Source of the DNA: Bipolaris cookei
Lineage: Eukaryota; Ascomycota; Dothideomycetes; Pleosporales; Pleosporaceae
DNA length: 64,000 nt
Reading direction: 5' to 3'
Assembly: GCA_002286855.1 (NCBI GenBank)
Contig: NRSV01000082.1
Location: 1-64,000, forward strand
The translations under genes were made by a program, and so were the position numbers. Below, piece after piece: positions 34,001 to 44,851 of the stretch (the stretch's first letter is position 1; each line of letters begins with the position of its first letter). Under the pieces are notes generated by a model. That model had not been told where the DNA came from. It saw nothing but the letters and a program-made list of their open reading frames with translations, and did not search any database.

Positions 34001-34693
34001 AAGCAAGCAGCATACGAAGGCGAGAATGCGACGAAACTCGACCAAGCTCGCCGTCTCCGCGAAGCAGAAAAACTACGTCGTGAAGAGGAGAAGAAGCGCC
34101 TAGAAGAAGAGGCTCTGGAGAAGAAACGCAAGTATGCAGAAGAGCAAGAGCGTCTTATTCAGCGTGATCGCGAGCTCATGGAGAAGCGCAACGAAGAAGA
34201 ACGCAAGCGCATGGAAGACGATGAGGACAAAGAGATTCGCAAAGCTGAGCGCAAAGCACGTGGACCAAAGGGACCCAAGCGCAAGAAGAAGGATGCCGAC
34301 TCTGACACAGATGGCTTGCCTTCGGACGATGACGAGCCACGCTCGAGGCACCGGAGGACGACGGTCAGCGGTACTGAGGAGCTGTCCGATGGTGAGCGAC
34401 CACGTGAGAAGAAGAAGAGAAAGCTCGCCCGCAAGAGCGAGCCCACAGGCAAATACAAGTCTGCAGAGTTCATTGACGATGAGAGCGACGACGATGACGG
34501 CGCGGCGGCGCCTGCAGATGACGCCGACAAGGACGGTGCAGCTCCCGCTGGAAGCGACGATGAAGGCGCTGCTGCTGCTCCTCGGCCACGTAAAGCCCGT
34601 GTCGTCGACGACGAAGACGAGGATGACGATGACGGTGCAACAGCGGCGCCAAAGTCAAACGATGTTGCCATGGACGATGACGAGGACGAGTAG
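31032..34693 (+). CDS. CTR9: Paf1 complex subunit Ctr9 (TPR protein)
   Basis: Scaffold of the Paf1 complex, which travels with RNA polymerase II and supports H2B ubiquitylation and H3K4/K36 methylation. Exons 31032-31428, 31486-33542 and 33599-34693 give 1182 aa. Tetratricopeptide repeats fill most of the protein: for example AKCFEDALRASGG, ALKAYQNILESSPD, GYKDEAANAWHRSLELNP, AEYYSKSDQARGG and AVEFFDKVLQLDPKNAYAA. From about 960 the sequence becomes a charged coiled coil (LRREEEKKRLEEEALEKKRK), then an acidic/Ser/Ala-rich tail ending DDDEDE. I chose ATG 31032 (MAAVYANGANG); the frame is open further upstream but that part is compositionally unlike coding sequence. Exon 1 joins exon 2 as PRVRP-QNADPDTKLKEFW. 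Confidence 0.95.
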
Positions 34694-35189
34694 AAAGTCG
34701 CTTCAAACACTAGTTTACACACGGGCACGACATGTCATAATGATCTGAAAGGAGGTGGGTTCAGGTCTTTCAATCATTTTATATCCGGTGGCGTTCTTTT
34801 TCGAAGACTCCCATCATTCCATCTTGCATCACTTTTTTTCTGAAACTATTTTAAGGCATTTTCCCCTCGTCTGGTCTCCTTTCTCTTTTCCAGCTTCTCT
34901 TGCATCAGCACCGTGGCGTACAGGAGAAAGGGGCAGTAGGTATCTTATTCTTCTTAATCGCATCCTTTTTGATCTGCTTTTTTTCACGATGCAAATGGTG
35001 AATGGTGGGTGTGGGGTTTCCAGGGATCGAGATAAGAAAATTTGTGTATCATTCGCTTGGTAGAGGGTCAACTAAAAAAGTCTCTTTGGTACAATGTACA
35101 ATATGAAGCTTTCGTCTACTGATTAAAATTGCTTGTGAGAACGATTTCTAGCACATATTTGAAGCACTGTCTGACAACTGTTTGCCATC
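34694..35189. other. Convergent intergenic region, no gene seen
   Basis: The 3' flanks of CTR9 and VPS18. T-rich with several TTTTTTCT runs; no coding content is seen. Confidence 0.5.
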
Positions 35190-38100
35190 TCAAAGCGCCC
35201 ATTCGTCCTTGTCGTCATTCGCGCTGATAAACGGTTCGTTAACGAGTTTGACGGCCAACTCACTGCATAACACACTATTACACATAACACGTTAGCATCT
35301 GCATCTTGACAAAAAAAGGCAATGTCAAGAACTTACCAGCTACTCCCCACCAGTGCATCCAGCTCCCGAATCGCCCTCTCCCTACTCGCCCCCGTCTTAA
35401 TCCCCTTCTGCACCTCAACCTGCAACTCAGCAATGCGCTTCCCACGCGCAATCCCCGCGAGCTCCACTACCCTCTTAGCCAAACAATCGCTATGGAACGC
35501 GTGTTGGCATGGGAAAACAAAGAACTGGCGCGCCAGCAGTGGCAACCCGCAGACGTAGCAGCGTTCACCCGGTTCAACAATAGCATATCGCTGTTCAAGA
35601 GCCTTGATATCGGACTTGATATGCGTAGCAGTTGCCTCGCTATCATCCATTTCCTGCTTGAGATTATCAATTTTGCGGCTGTAGTCTTCGAGGGCTGCGC
35701 AAATCTCCTCCTTAAAGTCGTCAATGACGACGAAATCGGGGAAGAAAGGTATCAAATCTTCTATCCGAAGAAGGTCGACGCGCCGTAGAAACTCAATCGC
35801 CGTCTTGATGCCGCTGGACTGGGAAATGACCTTTTTGGCAATGGCGAGCCAGAGCTTCTTACGGAGAGCGGGCTCCGTGTTTGAGCGGTCGGCGACGGAA
35901 GATGCGAGGTCTACCTCGTCGTATTTTAGGGCTAGGTCGACGGCTTGTACGTATTGCTGCATCGAACTGTAGATGTGCACGCAAGACTGTACGCGCTTGT
36001 GTTGGATACATAGGCGAAGGGCGAAATCGGCGTCGTAGTTTTGCTCGTGAGCAAGTGATTGGCCTTCCAGGTAGGCGAGCAGCGCTGATTCATCCGTCGT
36101 AGGATGTGATGCGTAGATGGAGATGAGTGTATTGTGAATCGCAGCATCTGTTGAGTTGCGTTGGTTAATCTCAAACAGGAGGTAACGAACTGCCTGGTTC
36201 TGGCTCAACGAAGCCTTAGTATGGTTGTTGTAGTTGAGGAAAGCCGGGATAAGCTTCTGCGCGTCGAAATTGGAGTGCCGCATCATAACATCGACAAGCT
36301 CGACTGGTACATGCGCCATAAGAACAGAGCTGTACTTGTAGAATATCTCTGGGTCTGTCTGTTTCTTAAGAACACTCAACGATTCTTGCCAGCGCTCGCG
36401 CTGGACCCAGTACGAGAGCACGTAATTATAGTCGTTCACAACTGTCGCAAAGAACAATAATTCTTCTTCCCGGCCGTGACTGCTGATGATGTCGTATACT
36501 GTCTTTCGATCCAGATCTCCTTTGCACTTTGATACAAAATCTTGATACTCTTTCCGGATCACTGAAAGCTGGTCATGAGTCTCAGCAGTGTTCATACTCT
36601 CAGAAAGTTCTGCTTTTGTCGTAATAGTGTCGTCTAACGTATTGAGTTTCGCCATGTAGAGCTCAATCAGCCACACAGCCACCATAGTCCGTTGCATGAT
36701 GGCACCTTTTTTCAGCGTTGACAATTTCGTCACTAGGTACTTCCGCAGGGCATCTTGTTCGCCGTTGTCGATGAACGTCAGGGCAACCTGTTCAAAAGGT
36801 TTTGTACTTCGCCCATAGACAGTCGCTGCTTCCATGTATTGGTTCTTGGCGACGAGGTAATCACCAGATGCTGTAGCTACTGCATCCTTTTGCGCCGGTG
36901 TTTTAGCGTACTGTGATGCCGCCTCGAACTGTTGCGACTTGAGCATGATCTTCCAGACGTCTCTACTCTCATCCGTTACGACGACTTCGAAAATCTCTTG
37001 AGTCGTAAAGAGCCAGTATGTGTTTTTCTTCAGGTCTGCCACTAGCCCTAATGCACTTTGTCCATGGTCAAGCACCACCTGATCGAGAACAACGGTATCA
37101 TCGAGGCGATTGATGGCTACGATCCTACCTTCGACGAGTTGGATTATGTGCCATTGACTTAGCACCATAGAGGTGACGGCCTCTTGCGATCTGCGGGTGC
37201 GTCCGCTAGCAGTTTGTGAAGGCGGTATCTGGGATCTGGGCAGCATCTTCGCGTCACCAAGAACTTTACCACCAAGCTCAGAGGTATCTTGTGATAAGTA
37301 CAGTTTTCCATGCAGTACGCCTTGTGATGTCAGCCAACCGAATACTCTCTCCGTCTGCAGGTCCTCTCTGTTGGGGTTCTCTTGGTTTTCCGGAGAGACA
37401 GCTAGCAAGGAGGTCGCTGTAGGAGCCACATTTGACACCTCGTGTACGGTTGCAGACTCGCTTTCGAAGAGCTTGGAGAAGATGGATCCGCTTCCCTCGT
37501 TTCCCTGGCGTCCAGCTTTGCCAGAGAAATGTAGAAACGTAGATGGTGTAGCGACAATGATGCGGCGCAGATCCGACCGCCCAGGTACCATGTCTATCCA
37601 TAGACCTGTCACAGGGCCATCGTTTGTTCTGTAAACGCTCTTCAAGTACCGCTCTTCTCTCCTGTAGAACTCGGATGAGGGCTCAATGTAAACTTCATAC
37701 ACATTGCCGTCTGAGGATCCAATCAAAATCTCCCTCGTCGAAGCGGTCGGTTGTGATGGATTCCATGATATGCTCTCGATGACGACTCCTTTTAGTCTCG
37801 ACAATGCTTTCGGTGTCCGCGACTGTGTATGGAGATAGTAATTTTCAGCGAGGGTAGTGGTTACGATGAGATGGGACGCGGAGGGGTCTAGGAAAAGGCG
37901 CTTGATAACGCCGATCTCCGAGGGCTTCTTGGGCAGATCAATATCTAACATGCGAGTAAGCGCTTGTGCTGCTGGAATGCTATAGCACTTGAGTGTGCTG
38001 GACGAACCATCTATGTCTGCAGGGCTATCCAGATCTATACGCAGAATACGGCCGGTGGAGAGGGCCAGGATCAGAACATTATTTGCTACCGCAGCGGCGA

Positions 38101-38224
38101 CAAAGTCAGAGGATATGTTGAACTGCAGAGACACGCGCTCGATGTTGAACATGGGTAGCGAGGTTTCCTCTTGTATGTTGCTTGTGCTCGGCGGCGCATA
38201 CCCGCTCGACATGTCGTACGCCAT
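35190..38224 (-). CDS. VPS18: Vps18/Pep3, HOPS-CORVET core subunit with RING domain
   Basis: Class C vacuolar sorting protein needed for tethering and fusion at endosomes and vacuoles. Exons 38224-35337 and 35274-35190 give 990 aa. The N-terminal third is a Pep3/Vps18 beta-propeller (FVAAAVANNVLILALSTGRILRIDL). The middle is helical solenoid/clathrin-repeat (AEAATVYGRSTKPFEQVALTF-like segments such as YMEAATVYGRSTKPFEQVA). A coiled coil (KIDNLKQEMDDSEATATHIK) leads to the C-terminal RING-H2 starting at about 890: CYVC, then FPCQHAFHSDC. The last zinc-binding pair CVLC is only complete when the small 85-bp terminal exon is used (acceptor TGTAATAG), giving CVLCSELAVKLVNEPFI. Reading through the GTAAGT donor would end at SSW and lose this pair. 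Confidence 0.95.
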
Positions 38225-38616
38225 TCTGGGATGAGGAATCGGCTCGCTGCTATTTTACGCTTGTGGTCATATTTTGCGCGGCCCTCTGTTACTCCTCCTG
38301 GTCTCTGAAATCTCCGAGGCTTCGGTGCGCACACTTGTCTGTTGTAGTGGAAGCATCTTGACGGCCTCGGTGACGCCCAAACTCGCGGAGCTTGGACGTC
38401 GGCGATGGAGCGGAGATATGCCGGCTTTAGACTTACGTCACGTGGACTCGCGTGCCATTCGTGCAAATGTCCTCCATTTCAGACTCAACGAGAAGACTAA
38501 GAGATAGAAGTGACACAACACGCCCAGGACTATTATAAAGCACCCTAAGTGGTCACTGCAATATTGTGTACTCTGTTATTGTCAATATGATGCCTGAGCT
38601 GATTGTCCGCGTCAAA
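38225..38616. other. Intergenic, no gene seen
   Basis: A 390-bp stretch between the VPS18 start and the 3' end of the hydrolase gene. No feature is seen. Confidence 0.5.
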
Positions 38617-39753
38617 CTATTTCCTCGACATATCCTGTGCCACCATGCTTCTCACATATCCAGCCACCCTCTCAGCAACCGGTACCCCATGTCTAATACA
38701 GAATCCATGTGGCCATCCCTCTGTATGGTCAATTTCCATGATTGGCTTCCAGTTCTCGCCCATGCCATCCACCTCGTCTACATCACCTCTACCGTATCTA
38801 CCGCGGTTGTTAATCAACGCATCTCGCGTGGCATCCGCAACCCAATGATCAGTGCGTGCAAACAAGAAACGCAAAATAGGTCGTGGGTGTGGATGCTTGG
38901 TTGGCGGCTCGGAGGCGGAGGCTCCCCAGATTTCTTCATCCCAAATGTCGGTGTCAATTTGGAACATTTCATCGCGCGCCATGTGCAGCGCTTGTTGGAC
39001 GCCGTGTGGGGACTTGATGAATGCCGCAGTCGTATGAGCAGCATCTGGAGGGAAATCCATGACTTTTGCTACGAGTGTAGCTATGAGAGATATAGGAAGT
39101 ACGAATGTTAAAAAGTACACAAAGAGCGCAGCGAACACTGAAAAATTGGAGTTCTTGAGAAATGGCTGCATCACATGATTAGTAGCGTTCTGTCAGATAA
39201 AGCAGTTATGTGGACATACAGCAGCCTTCATCCCACTCTCGCTCCGGGCAATATCCACGACTGTAGGGAATAATCCTATGGCACCAACGACTCTTGTCTC
39301 GAAATCATCACCTGCCAGGCCATGTGCCCTCAGTCTGCGAATGATTTCTAATGAGATGTATGCGCCGACCGAGTGCCCCACTAAGATCACTCTAACGTCC
39401 TTTGCACCCTGATCTTTGACCTCCTCCACTAAGTCCGTCAACTCATCCTCTGCGTGTCGAATTTGGTCTTGCAGCCCGTATGGCGGCTGCTTACGCCATT
39501 TCATCGTCTTGATCTCCTTGCTGTTCATTTCAAAGCCGGACAGACTCCTTCCGTATACTTGAAATTCAACATCGCGGTCAGATGCCGTATTATGGCTCAA
39601 CAGGCCATAAAAATGGGTCAAGAAAGTACGGTAATACTCGACGAGTCCTGGGTTACCGGTGACAAAGTAGATGATATAGGTCCGCGAGGCCGATTTCTTG
39701 CCTGGTTCTGGTGGGGTGCGGAGATGTATCAAGGAAGCTGGTGGAGAAGACAT
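38617..39753 (-). CDS. Lipid droplet-associated hydrolase-like protein (LDAH family)
   Basis: Alpha/beta-hydrolase of the lipid droplet-associated hydrolase family (human LDAH, yeast YPR147C), proposed to act on lipids at droplets. Exons 39753-39220 and 39165-38617 give 360 aa. The start YIIYFVTGNPGLVEYY is the family signature, with the NPG oxyanion-type motif. The nucleophile elbow is GHSVGAY (Ser at about residue 129). The second half carries a hydrophobic segment, FAALFVYFLTFVLPISLIATLV (in part), probably for droplet or membrane association, then FARTDHWV and a conserved His in GFCIRHG. Exon 1 joins exon 2 as MKAA-PFLKNS using a GTATGT donor and a CTAAT branch. ATG 39753 (MSSPPAS) was chosen over 39789. 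Confidence 0.9.
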
Positions 39754-40130
39754 TTTGATATTGCAATCTAGGATAAAATATGGGATCAATAGAGAGGATG
39801 CAGAAAGAGAGCCTCCGAGAGCGATTTTATGGGCGTCTTTTGATATCTTGGCTGCGCTAGGTTCAACCCTAGTTCATGCAGATGTGCTATGCCTTTTCTG
39901 GCACGGCGCAAGCTAGAGACAGCCAGACCCTGAGAAAGGGTCCAGGTGAGATTGCCTGCATGTTTTCTTCGCACAAGCGTGCACCAAGACAACAGTTTTT
40001 AGAGTCTCACCACAACATTATGGAAATTGTCGTATGCAATTGTCCAACAAGAGCTAAATGGGTATCACTATCGGGACTCATACTTGCAACCGACCTTTGC
40101 AGCCACCGATGGCATCAATTAGGGCAAGGT
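39754..40130. other. Intergenic, no gene seen
   Basis: A 377-bp stretch between two minus-strand genes: promoter of the hydrolase and 3' flank of the phosphatase gene. Confidence 0.5.
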
Positions 40131-43126
40131 TCACTCTATCCTGAGGAACAGCTCCAAGACACCCACCATCCTCTCCTTTTGTGCAGCCTTTTCTTTCTCC
40201 TTGCTCCCATCTTTCCACCTTACCAAGCAGTCTGAAAATACAACTGCGTAGTTTCTCACAATGAGTTGCCGAATCGCCACCTCAGGCACTTTGCTCAGAG
40301 TCTTTCTCCTGACCCGGGCTTGCGGACTGGAAGGAAGACTCATGTCTGTACTTGCTCTCTTATCGTTGGAGCCCTCCGAACGTGGCTTCGATGCTTCTGT
40401 AATCTGATTTGCGATGTTGTGAAGAAAAGAGAGAATGAGGAGAAATGTGGCGTTGTGGTTGGGCGCTGAAGCAAGAATCTCCAGGATAGTCATTTTGTCA
40501 TCGTCTGGGGAAGCCGAAGTATTAGACCTTTCGCAGCGGATGAGCGCTTCTTCCAGTCTTTCCCATAGACTCTTCGTGATGACGCCGTCAGTGAGGCTAG
40601 AAAGGAAGGTAACGAGGACTTCGGCTAGTACCTCGGTCCGTTCTCTACTACGAGTCTCTGGGGAAAAGGCATCGGCGAAAGATGTGTCGCAGTCTAATGC
40701 ATCGTAGACCTCTGCGAGCTCATCTTCCCTCTCCTGGCCCACACTAGTTCGTCCTTTAACAAAAGGCCAACCTGCGTTGTCTTGCCAGGGTGCCCTCTCT
40801 CCTTCAGTTTTTGTCATCTCCCATTCAGCAAGCGTCCGTTCCGTCAGGTCTTCTATCGCCTCTGTCAGCCGGAAGATTTCCCTAGGCACGCTCCATTTTA
40901 CCTCGCCACGGGCAGGTACCTGGTGCTGCAACTTGCGGATACCGCCTTCCGGGATTTTGATCAATTTGTCAATGGACCTAGTAAGCACAGAAGGCAGCCA
41001 ATGAGCGCGGATAGGCAGAAAGTGGTCTCTTCCGTTTTCGATACGCAGGACGAGGATTTCGTCTAAGACCGAGTCGCCTTCATTGAGATCACGCACGGAA
41101 CCCGGATTTTCGATCTTGAGTTTCAATTCGACGTTTAGGACATCGGCGGGTTCGAGGGTGAAACGCTGTTGAACATCATCTAGCGTTGGCCTGTCGAGTC
41201 TGTCTTGGTCCTTGTCGAATGCCACACTAAGCCAAGGAGGGAAGGGTCCGGCAGGTTGGCTTTTCTCTACTGAACGATTTGCAAACCCAAAGGTTGCTAG
41301 GACACGTCCAGTATTGGCTATGGTGATGTTGCGTCGGTAGGACTTTGCGAATTTGACCTCGCCGAAGTCGACTCCCTCAAATGCGCTATCTGTTTTCTTC
41401 TCCTCATTTGGTGAAGAGGAGCCAGTAGTACGTTCCACTGCTACAGCAATGGAAGGTCGGCCCTCGTTCTCTTGACGATCAATCTCACGAGCCACCTCAG
41501 TGTGGACAGCCGTTTTGAGGTCAGGGACAACTGAATCATACTGGATTCGGAAGACGGCGTCCAGTGGCTTGTGATCAGAACTGAGAATGTGCATGTGAGT
41601 GGTGTAGTACTCGAGCAATAGCTCAGCCTAGTAGCGTCCAGTCAGCAAGATGCGGTAATTTAGTAAGATTTGTGGTATCGTGATTGACGTACGGATAAGT
41701 CGTCTTTTGTCTTTATTGGTTCCGACTCGGGCGTCTCATTCTCGTCATAATCATCATAGGTCGCGCCGTCTGTGTCTGGGTCGTACTCGTACATGACGTC
41801 GTAATCCCCCGGAACGTCCAAGCCCTTTGACGAAACTTCTTCGGCTATTCGGCGTGCAGCCTCCTGCTCCTTGACCTTGGCCTCATATTTTTGCTTTGAT
41901 GCTCGAGTTCGATATATGATGCGGTCGCACCAGCTGGGACAGCGGCGCTTCTCACTCGAGTCAAAGACGCCAACCTTGCCTATATCGTACTTGTAGGACG
42001 GTAGGAACTGGATGGGGCCTTCTTCCCAACCATCATGGAAAGCCTTTCCTTGCTTCATAGCTTGGTGCAGCTCATCGTGTGGCAGCAGCGATGAGAGGGT
42101 GGTCTGTAGCGACGCTGGATCCAGTTCATCAGGCACAGGAGCCATGTCGCGTCTTTGTTCAGACGATTGTCTCGAATCATACCCTGAGTCAGCGGACGTG
42201 GATGGTCTACTTTGGCTCTCTTGTGAGTCCAGGTCTTGGGTATGAATTGTCAGTAAGCGGCGCACGTCGTCTCCAGGCATACCTTCGAGACGATAGTTCA
42301 AGTCGCCGAACCAAAAGGCAAAATCCTCATCACCAAGACCTTCACCGCTAGATTGTGAAGGGCCCAAGCCACCGACAATAGGATCGAAGCGAGTGCGAGT
42401 GGTGATTTGGGCAGCATCCCAGTTCCTTCGGTCTAAGGATGCTTTGTCGGCACCAGCTGCAAGATGGGAATTTACAAAGACAAGGCGTGTTGTCTCACCC
42501 AAGACGATGCGCGTTGTCACAGCACCCTTGTTGCCCATGTAACCCATGAGGCCTGTACCAACGCTCGTGGTACTGACATTCTTGATCTGGGGGAGGATTT
42601 TTGGCGAGGCATAAATGGCCAACCACAGCCCGATGAGCTGCTGATCTGCCACCAGCTTGTAGCCCTTGGGCAAGGCAGCTTCTAGTTGGGCCTTCCATCT
42701 GTTTACAGTTGAAGGATCAGTGAAGGGCCTCAGAGCTTCGGTGGGCGAGGTGATGTCGACAATCTCCTGCAGGCCTAACACATAGATGTCGATATCCTCT
42801 CCACCGGGCACAGCTACTGCATCATGAGAGCCAGTGTCTGACACCCCCAAACCGCCAAGGACCCTGTCTACGCCGCTGCCCTTGATGAACCATTTGCCAA
42901 TATCTTGCTCTATGCCTTTTTGGGCGGCCGTGTTCCAAGAACCGACCTTGATGCGCACAGTCTGCGGGCGCGTGTACTCAGCACGACGGTCGTATAGGGC
43001 CTGGCAGAGGGACGTCTGCTGTGTGGCGACGGATGCGATGCTCGGGGAGCGCGGGTCAAGAAATGCGCCGGGAATGGAGGCATCTAATCGCTCTGTCGAC
43101 TGCACAGAGACGACTTCAGATGTCAT
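40131..43126 (-). CDS. Inositol polyphosphate 5-phosphatase, OCRL/INPP5B-like, with ASH and RhoGAP-like domains
   Basis: Phosphoinositide 5-phosphatase, likely acting on PI(4,5)P2 in trafficking. Exons 43126-41693 and 41627-40131 give 976 aa. The IPPc catalytic domain spans about 60-500 with all core motifs: SWNTAAQKG, LGLQEIVDI, NSHLAAG, WFGDLNYRL, RCPSWCDRI and, just after the splice, SSDHKPL. A Ser/Gln-rich insert (ESQSRPSTSADSGYDSRQSS) sits inside the domain, and an acidic stretch (EYDPDTDGATYDDYDENE) lies before the last motif. An ASH (immunoglobulin-like) domain follows (about 565-715, VDFGEVKFAKSYRRNITIANTG). The C-terminus from about 720 looks like a RhoGAP fold (VPREIFRLTEAIEDL, LTDGVITKSLWERLEEAL, NATFLLILSFLHNIANQI). 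No clear arginine finger is seen, as in OCRL. The intron splits the catalytic domain. Confidence 0.9.
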
Positions 43127-43391
43127 GGCGGGGTGGAGGTGAGGAGAGTGAGGAGAGCGAAGGTGGTTGCTGGTGCTGGTGCAGTGACGCCATGGTAGGA
43201 GTGGAGATTTGATAGCACGAGGAGGGTAAGCGGGCGCCTGGCAATGACGACGCTGAGGCTGCTGTGGCTGTGGTGGTACTAGGTGGGGCCCAAGCTTGTC
43301 GTGGGATTATTATTCAACACTAATGGCCGCCGTCTGTATACTTACTAGTATATATACATACATGTGTATACATACATAACACTATAACACC

Positions 43392-44180
43392 ATGGCGCCA
43401 CACCGCAAATCCCGCGCCAGCCAGCCCCAGCAACAGCCTCCGCCGCCCTCGGACTATGAGACTGATGCCATACCTTCGGTCGATGTGCCCCTCCCCCCGC
43501 CGCGTTCCAACGAAGAGCTCAACTTGTCGGTCCTCCGCCGCCAGTATCCCACCCTTGCCTCCATTGAGCATGTCACCCCCTATGCCGCTCTGTACACTTT
43601 CAACCTTGAGACGCAGCAGTGGGAGAAGATGGGCGTTGAGGGCACCCTCTTTATCTGCCAGCTGACACCCTCGCCCATGGGCGCCGAGCGCTACTGCGCC
43701 ATCATCCTTAACCGCAGAGGACTCGACAACTTCTACGAGGAGCTCACCAGCAGCGACGAAATGGAGATCTCGGACCCCTATGTCATCATCCAGGGCGAGC
43801 ACGTCTATGGCATCTGGATTTTTGCCGATCCACCGCCCTCGTCGACGGCAAACTGTCGCCAGGAAACAGCCGCTAAGATGATGGCCGTCGCCGACAGGGC
43901 CAAAGCAAGCCGTGCCGCTCTTCAGGGTTCACCAGACGCTATCTCTTCCACTCCCATGGGCCGCCAGCTGTCGTTGCGAGAGCTCTTTGGCCAACAACGT
44001 GAGCAAGATGCCGACTTTAGCCTGCACCATCACGATAGCCACCCCATACCGAGCATGCCCCATCTGCCACAGCAGCAGCAGCATCAGCAGCCATACATGA
44101 CCCATGCCGGCCCTGCACAACCAGACGTGTTAGGCCAGCTGTTCATGCGCGCAAAACAAAACCACAATGGCTTAGGGTGA
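43392..44180 (+). CDS. DCP1: mRNA decapping complex subunit Dcp1
   Basis: Activator of the Dcp2 decapping enzyme in P-bodies. Single exon, 262 aa. A Pro/Gln-rich start is followed by the EVH1-type Dcp1 domain at about 40-155, with NLSVLRRQYPTLASIEH, YAALYTFNLETQQWEKMGVEG, LFICQL and the later hydrophobic strands YCAIILNRRGLDNF and PYVIIQGEHVYGIWIF. After the domain comes a short helix (KMMAVADRAKASRAAL) and then LRELFGQQREQ and a His/Gln-rich low-complexity segment. The protein ends with VLGQLFMRAKQN, a short hydrophobic motif typical of binding partners. It is divergent from the OCRL-like gene, with 265 bp between starts. Confidence 0.93.
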   Translation: MAPHRKSRASQPQQQPPPPSDYETDAIPSVDVPLPPPRSNEELNLSVLRRQYPTLASIEHVTPYAALYTFNLETQQWEKMGVEGTLFICQLTPSPMGAERYCAIILNRRGLDNFYEELTSSDEMEISDPYVIIQGEHVYGIWIFADPPPSSTANCRQETAAKMMAVADRAKASRAALQGSPDAISSTPMGRQLSLRELFGQQREQDADFSLHHHDSHPIPSMPHLPQQQQHQQPYMTHAGPAQPDVLGQLFMRAKQNHNGLG

Positions 44181-44851
44181 TGTGTTTTTGCTCAATGGAT
44201 GTGCCACGCACTACCGCTCGAACACGCAAGTGTCTGTATCATCCGGAGCGCGCCCATCGATACATGCCCGCAACTAGGCTCCGCCGTTGCATCACGCTTG
44301 TTCAATGATATGCAGGTCTTGCTAAGACGCGCCTCCATGCCTTCCATGTCCTCCCTTGGCTGACCTCACAAACGGGGAGCAAACATCAACAACTTATTAG
44401 GCCTCCTGATCATCCAGACTTGGTGACTCGGTACTTTTCTCATGGACGCACAGTATCTCTTGCCAGAGGAACGTCGTAGATACAGAGTACTGGTCACCAT
44501 CTACACAGGACCATCAACGTAGGTTTGTTCGGGTATCTCCACTGGACCACGATATTGTTCAGTACGGTTCTTTCACGTCAGTAATTGATAATCAAAAAGA
44601 TATCCGTTTCCAAGATGAATCTTATCTTTCAAGATTGTAAAATTTTGGTGCCACGCAAATAATCAGTCTTTTCGCGCTCTGATACCGCTCGTCGATGTTT
44701 TGGTAGGGCTGTCTGGCAATGACCTCACCCCTCCTGCACACCCCTGTCATTTACCCCACGGCGGGGCATCCACCATCCCAAAAATTTCCCGTCGCAACTG
44801 TCCAACATCACAATTGCACAATACTGCACCACTCAGACCCAACCGCATACC
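44181..44851. other. Intergenic, promoter of the GAR synthetase gene
   Basis: No gene is seen. One TGACTC hexamer at 44424-44429 could be a Bas1/Gcn4-type site, but a single hexamer 420 bp upstream of the start is weak evidence. Confidence 0.4.

Noticed and set aside
34134..34748. Alternative-frame ORFs over the CTR9 acidic/basic tail
   Set aside because: Low-complexity GAC/GAG/AAG codons stay open in all frames; no independent gene.
44424..44429. TGACTC as a Bas1/Gcn4 site for the purine gene
   Set aside because: One hexamer at 420 bp upstream is expected by chance; no second site and no neighbouring partner motif.
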